NCBI RefSeq assembly: GCF_026239555.1
Contig: NZ_JAPIVP010000009.1
Location: forward strand, 62,001 to 126,000
Length of the DNA: 64,000 nucleotides
From: Pedobacter sp. PF22-3
GTDB taxonomy: Bacteria > Bacteroidota > Bacteroidia > Sphingobacteriales > Sphingobacteriaceae
Reading direction: 5' to 3'
Part shown: positions 15,237 through 25,877 of the stretch, in pieces
Layout of the letters: every line of letters starts with the position of its first letter
Position numbering within the stretch: position 1 is the stretch's first letter
Notes under the pieces: model-generated
What the model was told of the DNA's origin: nothing
Databases searched by the model: none
Seen by the model: only the letters and a program-made list of their open reading frames with translations
Position numbers and translations under genes: made by a program

Positions 15237-18011
15237 ATGCTCAAGCAACTTTTCTCGGTTTTTATTTTTTCATTACTATTTTTTCCGGCACTGGCACAAA
15301 AAGCAAGCATAAAGGGTGTTGTGGTTGATACCGTTGAGAAAAAAAAATTACAAAACAGCTCTATCCTGCTGATATCAAGCAAAGATTCCGTTTTAGTTAA
15401 AAATACGCGGGCCAGAGCCAATGGCGAATTCGAATTATCGGACTTAAAAAAAGGCAATTATACTTTAGTCATCACCTTCCCTAAAATGGCCGACTATATC
15501 AGAGATATCCGATTGGCAGATTCATCGAAATTTAATTTGGGGCTTATTGCAATGGATAGTAAAGCCACACTTTTGAATGAAGTGACAATTAAGGCACAAA
15601 AACAAGCCATCAGCATGAAAGGCGATACCATAACCTACCAGGCAGATAGTTTTGCAGTAAAACCACATGCCAACCTGCAGGATCTGTTAAGGCGGTTACC
15701 AGGAATCGAGGTTGATAAAAATGGCGCAATAAAAGCAGGAGGAAAAGATGTAAATACTTTATTGGTTGATGGCGAAGAATTTTTTGGCGACGATCCCCTG
15801 CTGGCTTCAAAATACCTGAAGGCCAATGCCGTGAACGAAGTAGAGGTGTATGATAAAAAGAGTAAAAGTGAAGAACTGACGGGTATTAAAGAGGAAGATT
15901 CCAAAGAAAAGGTGATCAACGTGAAGCTGAAGGAGAATGCAAAAAACGGCTACATCAGCACAACGGAAGCGAGCAGCGACCTGAACAAATACCGCAACTT
16001 GGGTGCCATGGCGGGAGTTTATAAGGGGAAGATGAAAGTGGCCGCTTTCGGTTTCAATAACAACATCAGTACCGAATCTAAAGCCAACAATGCCATGAGC
16101 CGCCTGAAGGGTGATGAATATGATGTGATTGAGGTTGGTGATGATGGCAGCACCGTCATGATCAGTTACGGCAATAACGAAGATGAAGATTTCAGAGCGG
16201 GGGGTGGAATCCCGAACATCACTACTTACGGAGGTCACTTCTCAAACAAATGGAAAGATAACAAGGTGGGTATGAAGCTGAATTTTAAAGGTGCTGATAA
16301 CAGTTCTTTTAACGAAAGCACCAGTCGTAATGAATCGTTGATTCCAAATGGCACCACCTTTTTAAGCCAGAGCGCAGGCCGGGAGGAAAACCGTACGACC
16401 GGGCAAAGCCTGCGCGGCAGTGTAGATTTAAAGCTGGATTCGCTATCGACCCTGAAGATTTCTTTCGGTGGACGCCAGCAACGCAATTCAGCCAGCAGTT
16501 TCAGCAATAGCGAAACGAAAAACGGACGAGGTATTATGGTGAATAGTAACCACGAAAATGGCGATGCTAATGGTCAAAGTGATGCTTTTAACGGTAATAT
16601 CGGCTATGTGAAGAAATTCAAAACCAAAGGGCGGATTTTAACGGTAGACCTGCAGCCGGAAAACAACCGGAATAATAACGAACGGAATAGCCTGAATCAG
16701 ACTAATCTCTTTGATTCTACGGGTGTGGCGCTGACTCCCGACCGCCGGAATTACCTGAATGATGACCAGGCTAGTAAAACATCCCTGGCTTCGCGGATCT
16801 CTTATACCGAGCCCCTCAGCAAAAGACTTTCGTTACAGGCGGGATATAGTTTTAAAACGATTCGTTCCAGCAGTAAGCGCTATACGTATAACCAGGACCT
16901 GGGCGGACAAAAGATTGACTCGTTAAGTAACTTTTTCAAATTCAACAATTTCTCCAATGTGGGGAACGCAGTATTACAATATAAAGCTAAAAAATTTACG
17001 TTGCGGGGTGGAACTCAGGCCATTCAAACGACCTTCCACCTGGATGATATCGACCGTAACCGTCAGGTGAGCCGTTCGTATCTCAACTGGGCACCCGAAA
17101 CGAGCCTGAGTTATAAGCTGGGCAGAAGCGGCAGTATTTCGGTAGGTTACAATGGCCGTACAGATCAGCCCGATATTGAGCAGCTGCAGCCTTTAAGACA
17201 GGTGAACAGTCCGCTATACCAGTTAATCGGTAACCCGAATCTGAGGCCATCATTCAACAACAACTTTAACCTGAACATCAATACTTACCAGCAGAAATCT
17301 GAAATTTATGCCTATAGCTACGCGGGATACAACTTCGTACAAAATGCGGTGTCGGCCAGTACAACCGTCGATCAATCTAACAAAACTGTGACCACCTTTG
17401 TCAACCTCAATGGTGGGAAAAGCCTTTATGCCGGAGGAAGTATCGGAAAAAGTTTCAGCAAGATCCACCTGAATACGAATATGGGTTTCAATTATAATTT
17501 TAATCAGGACGTTTCGATCCTGAATAAAGAATTGAATAAAACCAACCGGAGCAGCATGACCTTAAGGCCACGGGTGAGTATCTATCATGATAAGTTCAGC
17601 CTGGAGTACAACGTTTCGCTAAACTTTTCCCGAAGCCGTTCTACTATCGGTACGGTGAATGATGGTAAAAACTTCCGTCATGACCATGAGATTTCAGGAA
17701 ACATCAATCTCCCCTATCATACAGAATTCAATACCTCCATGTCCCTGTCTTACCAGCCCGCCAATGCTTCATTTGCCCGCCCGGTAAACATTGCCATCTG
17801 GAACGCCTATCTGTCTAAAAGGATGCTTAAGGCCGAAGAAATGGAGATCAAGGTTTCAATTTCCGATATCCTGGGCCAAAGGGTTGGCTACAACCGTTAT
17901 GTAAATGGGAACAGCATAGGCGAAAGTACTTACAGCTTTATTCCGAGATACGTGCTGGTAGGTGTGGTTTATAATTTAAACGGCAATTTTGTTAAAAATG
18001 AAAAGAAATAA
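15237..18011 (+). CDS. Outer-membrane beta-barrel protein with carboxypeptidase-regulatory N-domain (OMP_b-brl_3 family)
   Basis: This is a 924-residue protein. A signal peptide (1-20, ending PALAQ) is followed by a carboxypeptidase-regulatory-like beta-sandwich (about 23-95). A plug-like part follows, with DLLRRLPGIEVDKNG, LLVDGEEFFGDDP and NAVNEVEVYDKKS (about 145-205), then a long barrel rich in Asn, Ser and aromatic residues. This is the TonB-receptor-related family found with GLPGLI proteins. The downstream GLPGLI gene overlaps its last 14 bases, supporting a joint role at the outer membrane. The cargo is unknown. Confidence 0.9.
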   Translation: MLKQLFSVFIFSLLFFPALAQKASIKGVVVDTVEKKKLQNSSILLISSKDSVLVKNTRARANGEFELSDLKKGNYTLVITFPKMADYIRDIRLADSSKFNLGLIAMDSKATLLNEVTIKAQKQAISMKGDTITYQADSFAVKPHANLQDLLRRLPGIEVDKNGAIKAGGKDVNTLLVDGEEFFGDDPLLASKYLKANAVNEVEVYDKKSKSEELTGIKEEDSKEKVINVKLKENAKNGYISTTEASSDLNKYRNLGAMAGVYKGKMKVAAFGFNNNISTESKANNAMSRLKGDEYDVIEVGDDGSTVMISYGNNEDEDFRAGGGIPNITTYGGHFSNKWKDNKVGMKLNFKGADNSSFNESTSRNESLIPNGTTFLSQSAGREENRTTGQSLRGSVDLKLDSLSTLKISFGGRQQRNSASSFSNSETKNGRGIMVNSNHENGDANGQSDAFNGNIGYVKKFKTKGRILTVDLQPENNRNNNERNSLNQTNLFDSTGVALTPDRRNYLNDDQASKTSLASRISYTEPLSKRLSLQAGYSFKTIRSSSKRYTYNQDLGGQKIDSLSNFFKFNNFSNVGNAVLQYKAKKFTLRGGTQAIQTTFHLDDIDRNRQVSRSYLNWAPETSLSYKLGRSGSISVGYNGRTDQPDIEQLQPLRQVNSPLYQLIGNPNLRPSFNNNFNLNINTYQQKSEIYAYSYAGYNFVQNAVSASTTVDQSNKTVTTFVNLNGGKSLYAGGSIGKSFSKIHLNTNMGFNYNFNQDVSILNKELNKTNRSSMTLRPRVSIYHDKFSLEYNVSLNFSRSRSTIGTVNDGKNFRHDHEISGNINLPYHTEFNTSMSLSYQPANASFARPVNIAIWNAYLSKRMLKAEEMEIKVSISDILGQRVGYNRYVNGNSIGESTYSFIPRYVLVGVVYNLNGNFVKNEKK

Positions 18012-18771
18012 CATCAGATTTTTTTGCCTGATCTTCAGCATGTGCCTAGGCCTTCAGTTGGCTACCGCTCAAACGGTATTCATCAAAAGTGCTAAAATTA
18101 TTTTTGAGAAAAAGGTGAACATTAAAGAGCAGCTAGCCAATAACCAATGGCTGAATGATGAGGCCAAAGAAAAAATGGGGAAATACCGCACCACGAACTG
18201 GGAATACAGTTTTAATGACAGCACCTCGGTTTACCGGGCTAAAGCAAAGGAAAGTTTAAGTGACAATGCCTTCTTCTTCAGCGCTGACAATACAGATGAG
18301 CTGTTTACAGATTTTGCGAAAAGCAACCGTATGAAAAGAAAAAGTATCATGGGTAATGATTTTATACTGAAGGATAGTATTCCGCGTCTAAAGTGGAAAA
18401 TCACGCACGACCTGCGTAAAATTGCCGGTTACGAATGCAGAAAGGCTATCGCCATGATCAATGATACGGTTACTGTAGTCGCTTTTTATACTGATGAGAT
18501 TTTATTGAAAGGTGGCCCTGAGGGCTTCACCGGTTTACCAGGAATGATATTGGGTTTAGCCATCCCGCGGTACAACACCACATGGTTTGCCACAAAGATA
18601 GAAGCAAAAAATGTCGACATTTTAAACATCACAGCGCCGGCAAAGGGAAAGCGGACTGATACGGAGAAAGATTTTAAAAAAATGATCGACCTTTATACGC
18701 GTTATGATGATAAAAAGAATCCCAGAAAGATAGCAGATATTAAAAAGGAGCTTTATTCATTATTTCTTTAA
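17998..18771 (+). CDS. GLPGLI family protein
   Basis: This is a 257-residue secreted protein. A signal peptide (MKRNNIRFFCLIF...QLATAQ) precedes a beta-rich body. The eponymous motif is GFTGLPGMILGL near 180-191, preceded by AFYTDEILLKGGPEGF. Function of the family is unknown; it is Bacteroidota-specific and commonly encoded after an outer-membrane barrel gene. The ATG at 17998 overlaps the upstream stop (18009-18011), implying translational coupling. The TTG three codons upstream is less likely. Confidence 0.9.
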   Translation: MKRNNIRFFCLIFSMCLGLQLATAQTVFIKSAKIIFEKKVNIKEQLANNQWLNDEAKEKMGKYRTTNWEYSFNDSTSVYRAKAKESLSDNAFFFSADNTDELFTDFAKSNRMKRKSIMGNDFILKDSIPRLKWKITHDLRKIAGYECRKAIAMINDTVTVVAFYTDEILLKGGPEGFTGLPGMILGLAIPRYNTTWFATKIEAKNVDILNITAPAKGKRTDTEKDFKKMIDLYTRYDDKKNPRKIADIKKELYSLFL

Positions 18772-18860
18772 CCGGCATTTTCGCTAAAAGATTCAATATC
18801 AGTGCAATAATACAATTAAAAAATATTCCGTTTCGTATCTGAACGGGCGATAATTTTTCA

Positions 18861-18868
18861 TACCTTTG
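18861..18868 (+). promoter_or_regulatory. -7 promoter box TACCTTTG of pyrG
   Basis: TACCTTTG matches TAnnTTTG and lies 63 bases upstream of the pyrG ATG, leaving a moderate 5' leader. Confidence 0.55.
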
Positions 18869-18925
18869 TATCCCGTACAAAAACAATTAAACAGGCTCAA
18901 AAAGCTTGGTTAATATCACAAATAA

Positions 18926-20548
<1,623 letters not shown>

Positions 20549-20569
20549 AAAGCAGTACATACATAAATA

Positions 20570-22363
20570 ATGGATAGAAATACCTTTACAGGACTGTTCC
20601 TGATTATGATCATTTTGGCAGGATCATTCTACTTTTTGAAGCCTAATGAGGCAGAGATAAAAAAAGCCAAAGAAACAGAACGTCTAGATTCTTTGAAAAA
20701 AGCCGGCATTACACCTGCACAAAAAGATACCACTAAAACGGCAGCAATAGCTAATCCAGCTGTAGATTCTGCAGCCTTAAAAGGTCCTTTTGGTACCGCC
20801 ATAAGTGGTACAGAAGCTAATACGGTTCTGGGAAACGAGAAGTTATTAATCACTTTAAGCAATAAAGGCGGTAAAATTACCTCGGTTGAGGTTAAAGGAC
20901 AGAAAACCTTTACTGGTAAACCACTTATTTTATTTAAGGGTAACGAGAATAAATTTGGCTTAAACCTTAATGCTGCTGGCAAAGTAATTAACACGAACGA
21001 TTTATATTTTACACCGACCAAAACCGGTAATACGGTTACCATGCGTGCCAATTATGGTGCAAATGCTTATGTAGAGTATGTTTACGATTTAAAAGCTGCA
21101 AGCAACAAAGTTAATTTCAACATCAATTTAGTTGGCTTACAGCAGGTTATTGCAGGCAATAGCATCGGGTTAAACTGGCAGACGATTTTATTACAACAAG
21201 AAAAATCGATTGAAAGCGAACACCGTTACTCTGCACCTTACTACAAATATTTAGATGGCGATGTAAACCATTTAAGTGTTTCTAAAGAGGAAAAAGAAGA
21301 ATTATCGAAAGGTAAAATCCAATGGTTCTCTTTCAAACAACACTTTTTCTCAGCCTCTTTAATCTCTAAGCAGGCTTTCGAAAAAGGAAGTTTAGAAGTT
21401 AAAATCCCAACAGCTCCTGGTGAGGTGAAGTTTTATGATGCCAATATGCAATTGCCATATGCACATACCGCAAACCAGGTTTATGAAATGGAGTTTTATT
21501 TTGGTACCAACAAATTCTCTACCTTAAAAGCACAGGGTTATGATTTAGAACAACAGGTTGATATGGGCTACTGGCCCTTAAAATACATTAACCGCTTTAT
21601 TGTATTACCCGTATTTAATTTCTTAAACAGCTTTGGCTGGAACTACGGTTTAATCATTCTGGTATTAACCATTTTGTTAAAAGTTGCGTTATCGCCACTT
21701 ACTTACAAATCATACTTGTCAATGGCTAAAATGCGTGTATTGAAACCAGAAATGGATGAGATTAAAGCTAAAGTAGGCGAAGATAACCCAACATTGGTTC
21801 AACAGGAGTATTTAAAATTATATAAAAAGGCCGGCGTAAACCCACTTGGTGGGTGTTTGCCAATGGTACTACAATTGCCTTTGGTAATGGCCTTCTTTTT
21901 CTTCTTCCCGAACTTATTCGAGTTACGTGGTGAGAGTTTCCTTTGGATGAAAGATTTATCAACCTATGATGAGTTTATCAAATTTGGTGTAAAAATCCCT
22001 TTCATTGGCGATCACTTAAGTTTAATGTGTGTATTGATGACCATCTCTACCTTAATTATGACTTATTTCAATAACCAGGTTTCTGGAGCTACCGGGCAGA
22101 TGAAATACATCGGTTACATTATGCCGATCATTTTCTTAGGGGTATTAAACAGCTATCCTGCCGGATTAAACTATTATTATTTCTTAGCCAACTTAATGAC
22201 TTTCGGACAGCAGTTCCTGATCCGTAAAATGGTTGACGACGAAAAAATCCATGCTTTAATCCAGCAAAACAAAGCCAGACCAGTTGATGAGAAAAAGAAA
22301 AAATCTAAATTCCAACAGCGTTTAGACGATTATATGCGTCAGCAACAACAAGCTAAAAAATAA
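20570..22363 (+). CDS. yidC: Membrane protein insertase YidC
   Basis: YidC inserts and folds inner-membrane proteins with or without SecYEG. The 597-residue protein has a first helix at 6-24, a large periplasmic beta domain (about 75-335), then the conserved core. The core includes the helix LIILVLTILLKVALSPLTYKSYLSM, whose Arg/Lys-containing groove and KAGVNPLGGCLPM loop are typical, and three further helices. The tail is Lys/Gln-rich (residues 570-597), suited to ribosome contact. Cotranscription with pyrG is likely from the 21-base gap. A terminator follows. Confidence 0.97.
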   Translation: MDRNTFTGLFLIMIILAGSFYFLKPNEAEIKKAKETERLDSLKKAGITPAQKDTTKTAAIANPAVDSAALKGPFGTAISGTEANTVLGNEKLLITLSNKGGKITSVEVKGQKTFTGKPLILFKGNENKFGLNLNAAGKVINTNDLYFTPTKTGNTVTMRANYGANAYVEYVYDLKAASNKVNFNINLVGLQQVIAGNSIGLNWQTILLQQEKSIESEHRYSAPYYKYLDGDVNHLSVSKEEKEELSKGKIQWFSFKQHFFSASLISKQAFEKGSLEVKIPTAPGEVKFYDANMQLPYAHTANQVYEMEFYFGTNKFSTLKAQGYDLEQQVDMGYWPLKYINRFIVLPVFNFLNSFGWNYGLIILVLTILLKVALSPLTYKSYLSMAKMRVLKPEMDEIKAKVGEDNPTLVQQEYLKLYKKAGVNPLGGCLPMVLQLPLVMAFFFFFPNLFELRGESFLWMKDLSTYDEFIKFGVKIPFIGDHLSLMCVLMTISTLIMTYFNNQVSGATGQMKYIGYIMPIIFLGVLNSYPAGLNYYYFLANLMTFGQQFLIRKMVDDEKIHALIQQNKARPVDEKKKKSKFQQRLDDYMRQQQQAKK

Positions 22364-22382
22364 CTTAGCCTTTAATGATATG

Positions 22383-22417
22383 AAAACCCTCGATTGCTTA
22401 AGTAGTCGAGGGTTTTT
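22383..22417 (+). terminator. Rho-independent terminator after yidC
   Basis: AAAACCCTCGA (22383-22393) pairs with TCGAGGGTTTT (22406-22416), followed by further T. It lies 20 bases after the yidC stop. Confidence 0.85.
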
Positions 22418-22702
22418 CGTTTTGACCAAAATCTTTATAATTGTAATAACTGTTTATTTGTGATCTTTGAGGACGCAGACCATGGAGATGGACATATGTG
22501 GAGCTAAGAGATTAAAGTGTAAGGCGTTTGGCCTGCTCAGCTTAACTTCGGCCATCCGACCTCTGACTCTCCAGACTAAATCCATTTAACCTCCCCAAAA
22601 ACACCTTTTAATTGTAATATTTGGTATACAAGTTTCTTAATAAGCTAAAAATTTCCAATTTTAGAAGATTAAAATCTCAACCAACAAACTAATTCATTTA
22701 AA
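22418..22702. other. Intergenic region before the S9 peptidase (no gene seen)
   Basis: The region contains a degenerate GTGTAAGGCGTTTGGCCTG / CTTCGGCCATCCGACC stretch, similar in style to the intercistronic hairpins elsewhere. It ends in an AT-rich promoter-like stretch. No coding or RNA gene is supported. Confidence 0.35.
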
Positions 22703-25555
22703 ATGCAAAAGAGACTAACTGTTATTCTGTTTTTCGTTGTCAGCATTGCCTACGCACAAAAGAAGCCTTTAAATCATTCGGTATATGATACCTGGGAATC
22801 AATAGGTACAAAGCAACTATCAAATAATGGTCAATGGGCGATGTACAGCATCTTACAACAAGAAGGTGATGCACAATTATACCTAACGAATATTAAAACA
22901 AATAACAAGATTAATATTCCCAGAGGGATGAATGCGCAATTCAGCAACGATTCCAAATTGGCGGCTTTTAACATCCGTCCGCTCAATAAAGATCTGCGCC
23001 AGGCTAAAATAAAAAAGAAAAAGCCAGATGAATCACCAAAAGATTCGTTGGGGATTGTCAACCTTACCAGTAATGCGGTTATAAAAGTACCAAGAGTAAA
23101 ATCTTTTAAGTTCCCGGAAGATGGTGCTGGAGTATTAGCCTATTTAACTGAAAAGCCTGATACCGCAAAAAAAGCAATAAAACCAGCTGAAAAAAAAGAT
23201 GGTGAAACCGATTTTGCGGATGATGAACCTGCCGGAAAAGCTAAAACAGAAGAAGGAACAGATCTGGTTGTCAAAAATCTGATTACAGGAACAGATAAGA
23301 CCTATAAATTCGTTACCGATTATTATTTCAGTAAAGATGGCAAACAGTTGGTTTTTGCGTGCAGTGGATCTAAAAAAGACAAAATGGCTCCTCAAGGGGT
23401 ATTCTTACTCAACACAGAAAAAGGTATCTTAAAAACACTGATTAAAGGCAAGGGAAATTTCAAAAACTTCACTTTTGATGAGGAAAGCGAACATGTGGCC
23501 TTTGTTGGCGAACAAAGTCCGGAAAAACAGGAAATAAAAGATTACAATATCTATTATAACTCTTTAACAATTGATACAGCGCAGATCCTGGTTGATTTTG
23601 ATATGCCAGGGCTACCTGAAAAATGGTCGGTTAATGGTGATGGTAAAATTACTTTTAGTAAAGACGGTAAGAAATTGTTTTTTGGCATATCTCCTATCAA
23701 AAAGCCAAAAGACACCACTATTGTAGATTTTGAAGTGGCTAAAGTTGATGTCTGGAATTATAAAGACGATTATTTGCAGCCTATGCAGCTTAAAAATGCA
23801 GAAAGAGACAGCAAAAAGAGTTATTTATCGGTAATTGACGTTTACAGTAGCGATCCAAAGGTAATCCCATTAACAGATACCAAATTACCTGATGCCAATA
23901 TCATCGCTGAAGGTGATGCCGCACAGGTTTTGGCCGCTACTGATTATGGGCGGCGGATAGAATCGCAATGGAGTGGTTCAACTTCAAAAGATTACTACCT
24001 GGTTGACACTAAAAATGGCCAGAAGAAGAAAATCATCGAAAACCTTAACGGCTATGCGCTAGCTTCACCAGCAGGAAATTATATCCTTTACTTCGATCGG
24101 AAATTGGGCAGTTGGAATACATACCAAATCGCCACGGGAAAAGTTACCGTTTTAACAGCTGGTTTAACTGAAAAATTTGTTGATGAAGAAAATGATGTAC
24201 CCGATTTACCTTCTGCTTATGGCTTAGCCACCTGGACCGAAGGTGATAAAGCTGTTCTAATCAACGATAAATACGATATCTGGTCGTTCTCACCTGATGG
24301 AAAATCGGCACCTAAAAACATCACTGCCGGTTTTGGAAGAGCGAACAACATCACTTTCCGTTACGAAAACGTACAGCCAGACAGAACAGAAAGAAATACC
24401 AATAAATTTGTTAAAGCAAACGAGTTGGTTTGGTTATCTGCTTTTAATAATCTTACCAAAGAAAATGGTTTTTACCGCACCAATGTAGGTTCTGCTAAAG
24501 CACCTGAGCTGGTTGTAATGGCAAAATTTAAATACGCTAACCTGATAAAAGCTAAAGATGCTGATATTTATATCTATGATAAAGCCAATTATGTAGAATC
24601 GCCTAATGTTTATATCACTACCGATTTCAAAACCGAAACCAAATTAAGCAATACCAATCCTCAACAAAAAGATTATAATTGGGGTACAGCAGAATTGGTG
24701 AAGTGGACTACGCCAAAAGGTTATAAAGCTGAAGGTATTCTATACAAACCAGAAAATTTCGATCCAAATAAGAAATATCCGATGATTGCTTATTTCTACG
24801 AAAAACTAACAGATGGTTTATACACCTACCAGGCGCCTGCTCCTACTCCATCCCGTTTAAATATTTCCTATTTTGTAAGTAATGGCTACCTGGTATTTGC
24901 ACCAGATATCAAGTATGAAACCGGGCATCCAGGAAAATCAGCAGTAGAATATATCAATTCTGGTGTAGAAAACCTGAAGAAAAATAGTTGGGTAGATGGT
25001 AATAAAATTGGTATTCAAGGTCAAAGCTGGGGCGGTTACCAGGTAGCTTACCTCATTACCCAAAATAATATGTATGCTGCTGCCTGGACGGGTGCACCTG
25101 TAGTAAACATGACTTCTGCTTATGGTGGTATCCGTTGGGAAACCGGCATGAACCGTCAGTTCCAGTATGAGAAAACACAAAGCCGCATTGGTGCAACACT
25201 TTGGGAAAAACCAGAACTGTATATCGAAAACTCTCCGTTATTTATGCTTCCAAAGGTAAATACTCCTGTTGTGATTATGGCTAATGATGCAGATGGAGCT
25301 GTGCCTTGGTACCAGGGTATAGAAATGTTTACCGCATTACGCCGTTTAGGTAAACCAGTATGGATGTTAAACTACAATGGTGAAGCGCACAACCTGGTAC
25401 AACGCCAGAACCGTAAGGATATTCAAATCCGTGAACAACAATTTTTCGATTATTATTTAAAAGGTGCAAAAGCACCAGCCTGGATGACCAGTGGAATTCC
25501 GGCTACCGAAAAAGGAAAAACCTGGGGTTTTGAATTAACAGATGATAAACCTTAG
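22703..25555 (+). CDS. S9 family (prolyl oligopeptidase) secreted peptidase
   Basis: This is a 950-residue exported serine peptidase. The signal peptide is MQKRLTVILFFVVSIAYAQ. Residues about 20-650 are the beta-propeller-like gating domain with WD40-type strands and Lys/Asp-rich insertions near 150-180. The C-terminal alpha/beta-hydrolase (about 690-950) has nucleophile Ser775 in GQSWGG, Asp864 in NDADGAVPW and His896 in GEAHNL. The expected activity is cleavage of peptides at the cell surface or periplasm, possibly after proline or as an acylaminoacyl peptidase. It seems monocistronic. Confidence 0.92.
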   Translation: MQKRLTVILFFVVSIAYAQKKPLNHSVYDTWESIGTKQLSNNGQWAMYSILQQEGDAQLYLTNIKTNNKINIPRGMNAQFSNDSKLAAFNIRPLNKDLRQAKIKKKKPDESPKDSLGIVNLTSNAVIKVPRVKSFKFPEDGAGVLAYLTEKPDTAKKAIKPAEKKDGETDFADDEPAGKAKTEEGTDLVVKNLITGTDKTYKFVTDYYFSKDGKQLVFACSGSKKDKMAPQGVFLLNTEKGILKTLIKGKGNFKNFTFDEESEHVAFVGEQSPEKQEIKDYNIYYNSLTIDTAQILVDFDMPGLPEKWSVNGDGKITFSKDGKKLFFGISPIKKPKDTTIVDFEVAKVDVWNYKDDYLQPMQLKNAERDSKKSYLSVIDVYSSDPKVIPLTDTKLPDANIIAEGDAAQVLAATDYGRRIESQWSGSTSKDYYLVDTKNGQKKKIIENLNGYALASPAGNYILYFDRKLGSWNTYQIATGKVTVLTAGLTEKFVDEENDVPDLPSAYGLATWTEGDKAVLINDKYDIWSFSPDGKSAPKNITAGFGRANNITFRYENVQPDRTERNTNKFVKANELVWLSAFNNLTKENGFYRTNVGSAKAPELVVMAKFKYANLIKAKDADIYIYDKANYVESPNVYITTDFKTETKLSNTNPQQKDYNWGTAELVKWTTPKGYKAEGILYKPENFDPNKKYPMIAYFYEKLTDGLYTYQAPAPTPSRLNISYFVSNGYLVFAPDIKYETGHPGKSAVEYINSGVENLKKNSWVDGNKIGIQGQSWGGYQVAYLITQNNMYAAAWTGAPVVNMTSAYGGIRWETGMNRQFQYEKTQSRIGATLWEKPELYIENSPLFMLPKVNTPVVIMANDADGAVPWYQGIEMFTALRRLGKPVWMLNYNGEAHNLVQRQNRKDIQIREQQFFDYYLKGAKAPAWMTSGIPATEKGKTWGFELTDDKP

Positions 25556-25629
25556 TTGGGTTTAGCGGTTAGCGTTATGGGGTTAGCACCGATAATATAA
25601 GCGATAGTTCAAAGCTGACAACCAAATTC

Positions 25630-25677
25630 AAATCCATGGCACAAACAACATGATTGCTTTGTACCATGGATTTTTTT
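25630..25677 (+). terminator. Terminator after the S9 peptidase
   Basis: AAATCCATGG (25630-25639) pairs with CCATGGATTT (25664-25673), followed by a run of T. The stem is extended by CACAAA/TTTGT around a central loop. Confidence 0.75.
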
Positions 25678-25710
25678 GTTGAGGGGTATGATAAGTCTAG
25701 TGTATACTTG

Positions 25711-25799
25711 TGATCGTCACCCTGATCCGATAACTATCGGATTTATTTCAGGGTCTATTCAGCAAAAAAGATGCTGAAACAAGTTCAGCATGACGATCG
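25711..25799. repeat. Dispersed CGTCACCCTGA...GTTCAGCATGACG palindromic element
   Basis: This is the longest copy of the family. It has ATCGTCACCCTGA, an inner GATCCGATAACTATCGGAT hairpin, TTTCAGGGTCTATT, then AGATGCTGAAACAAGTTCAGCATGACGAT (two nested hairpins). The outer ends CGTCA/TGACG are complementary. Related copies are at 12653-12766 and 2245-2272. Confidence 0.75.
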
Positions 25800-25877
25800 T
25801 AAATAGAACAATGATTCTTATGAAATTCGGCTTAAAAAAACTATTTTCACGCATAAAAATAAAATTAAACAACCCTA

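Noticed and set aside
15610-16507. Several long antisense frames inside the outer-membrane barrel gene
   Set aside because: They are shadows of the real, domain-supported gene on the plus strand, with no signal or family pattern.
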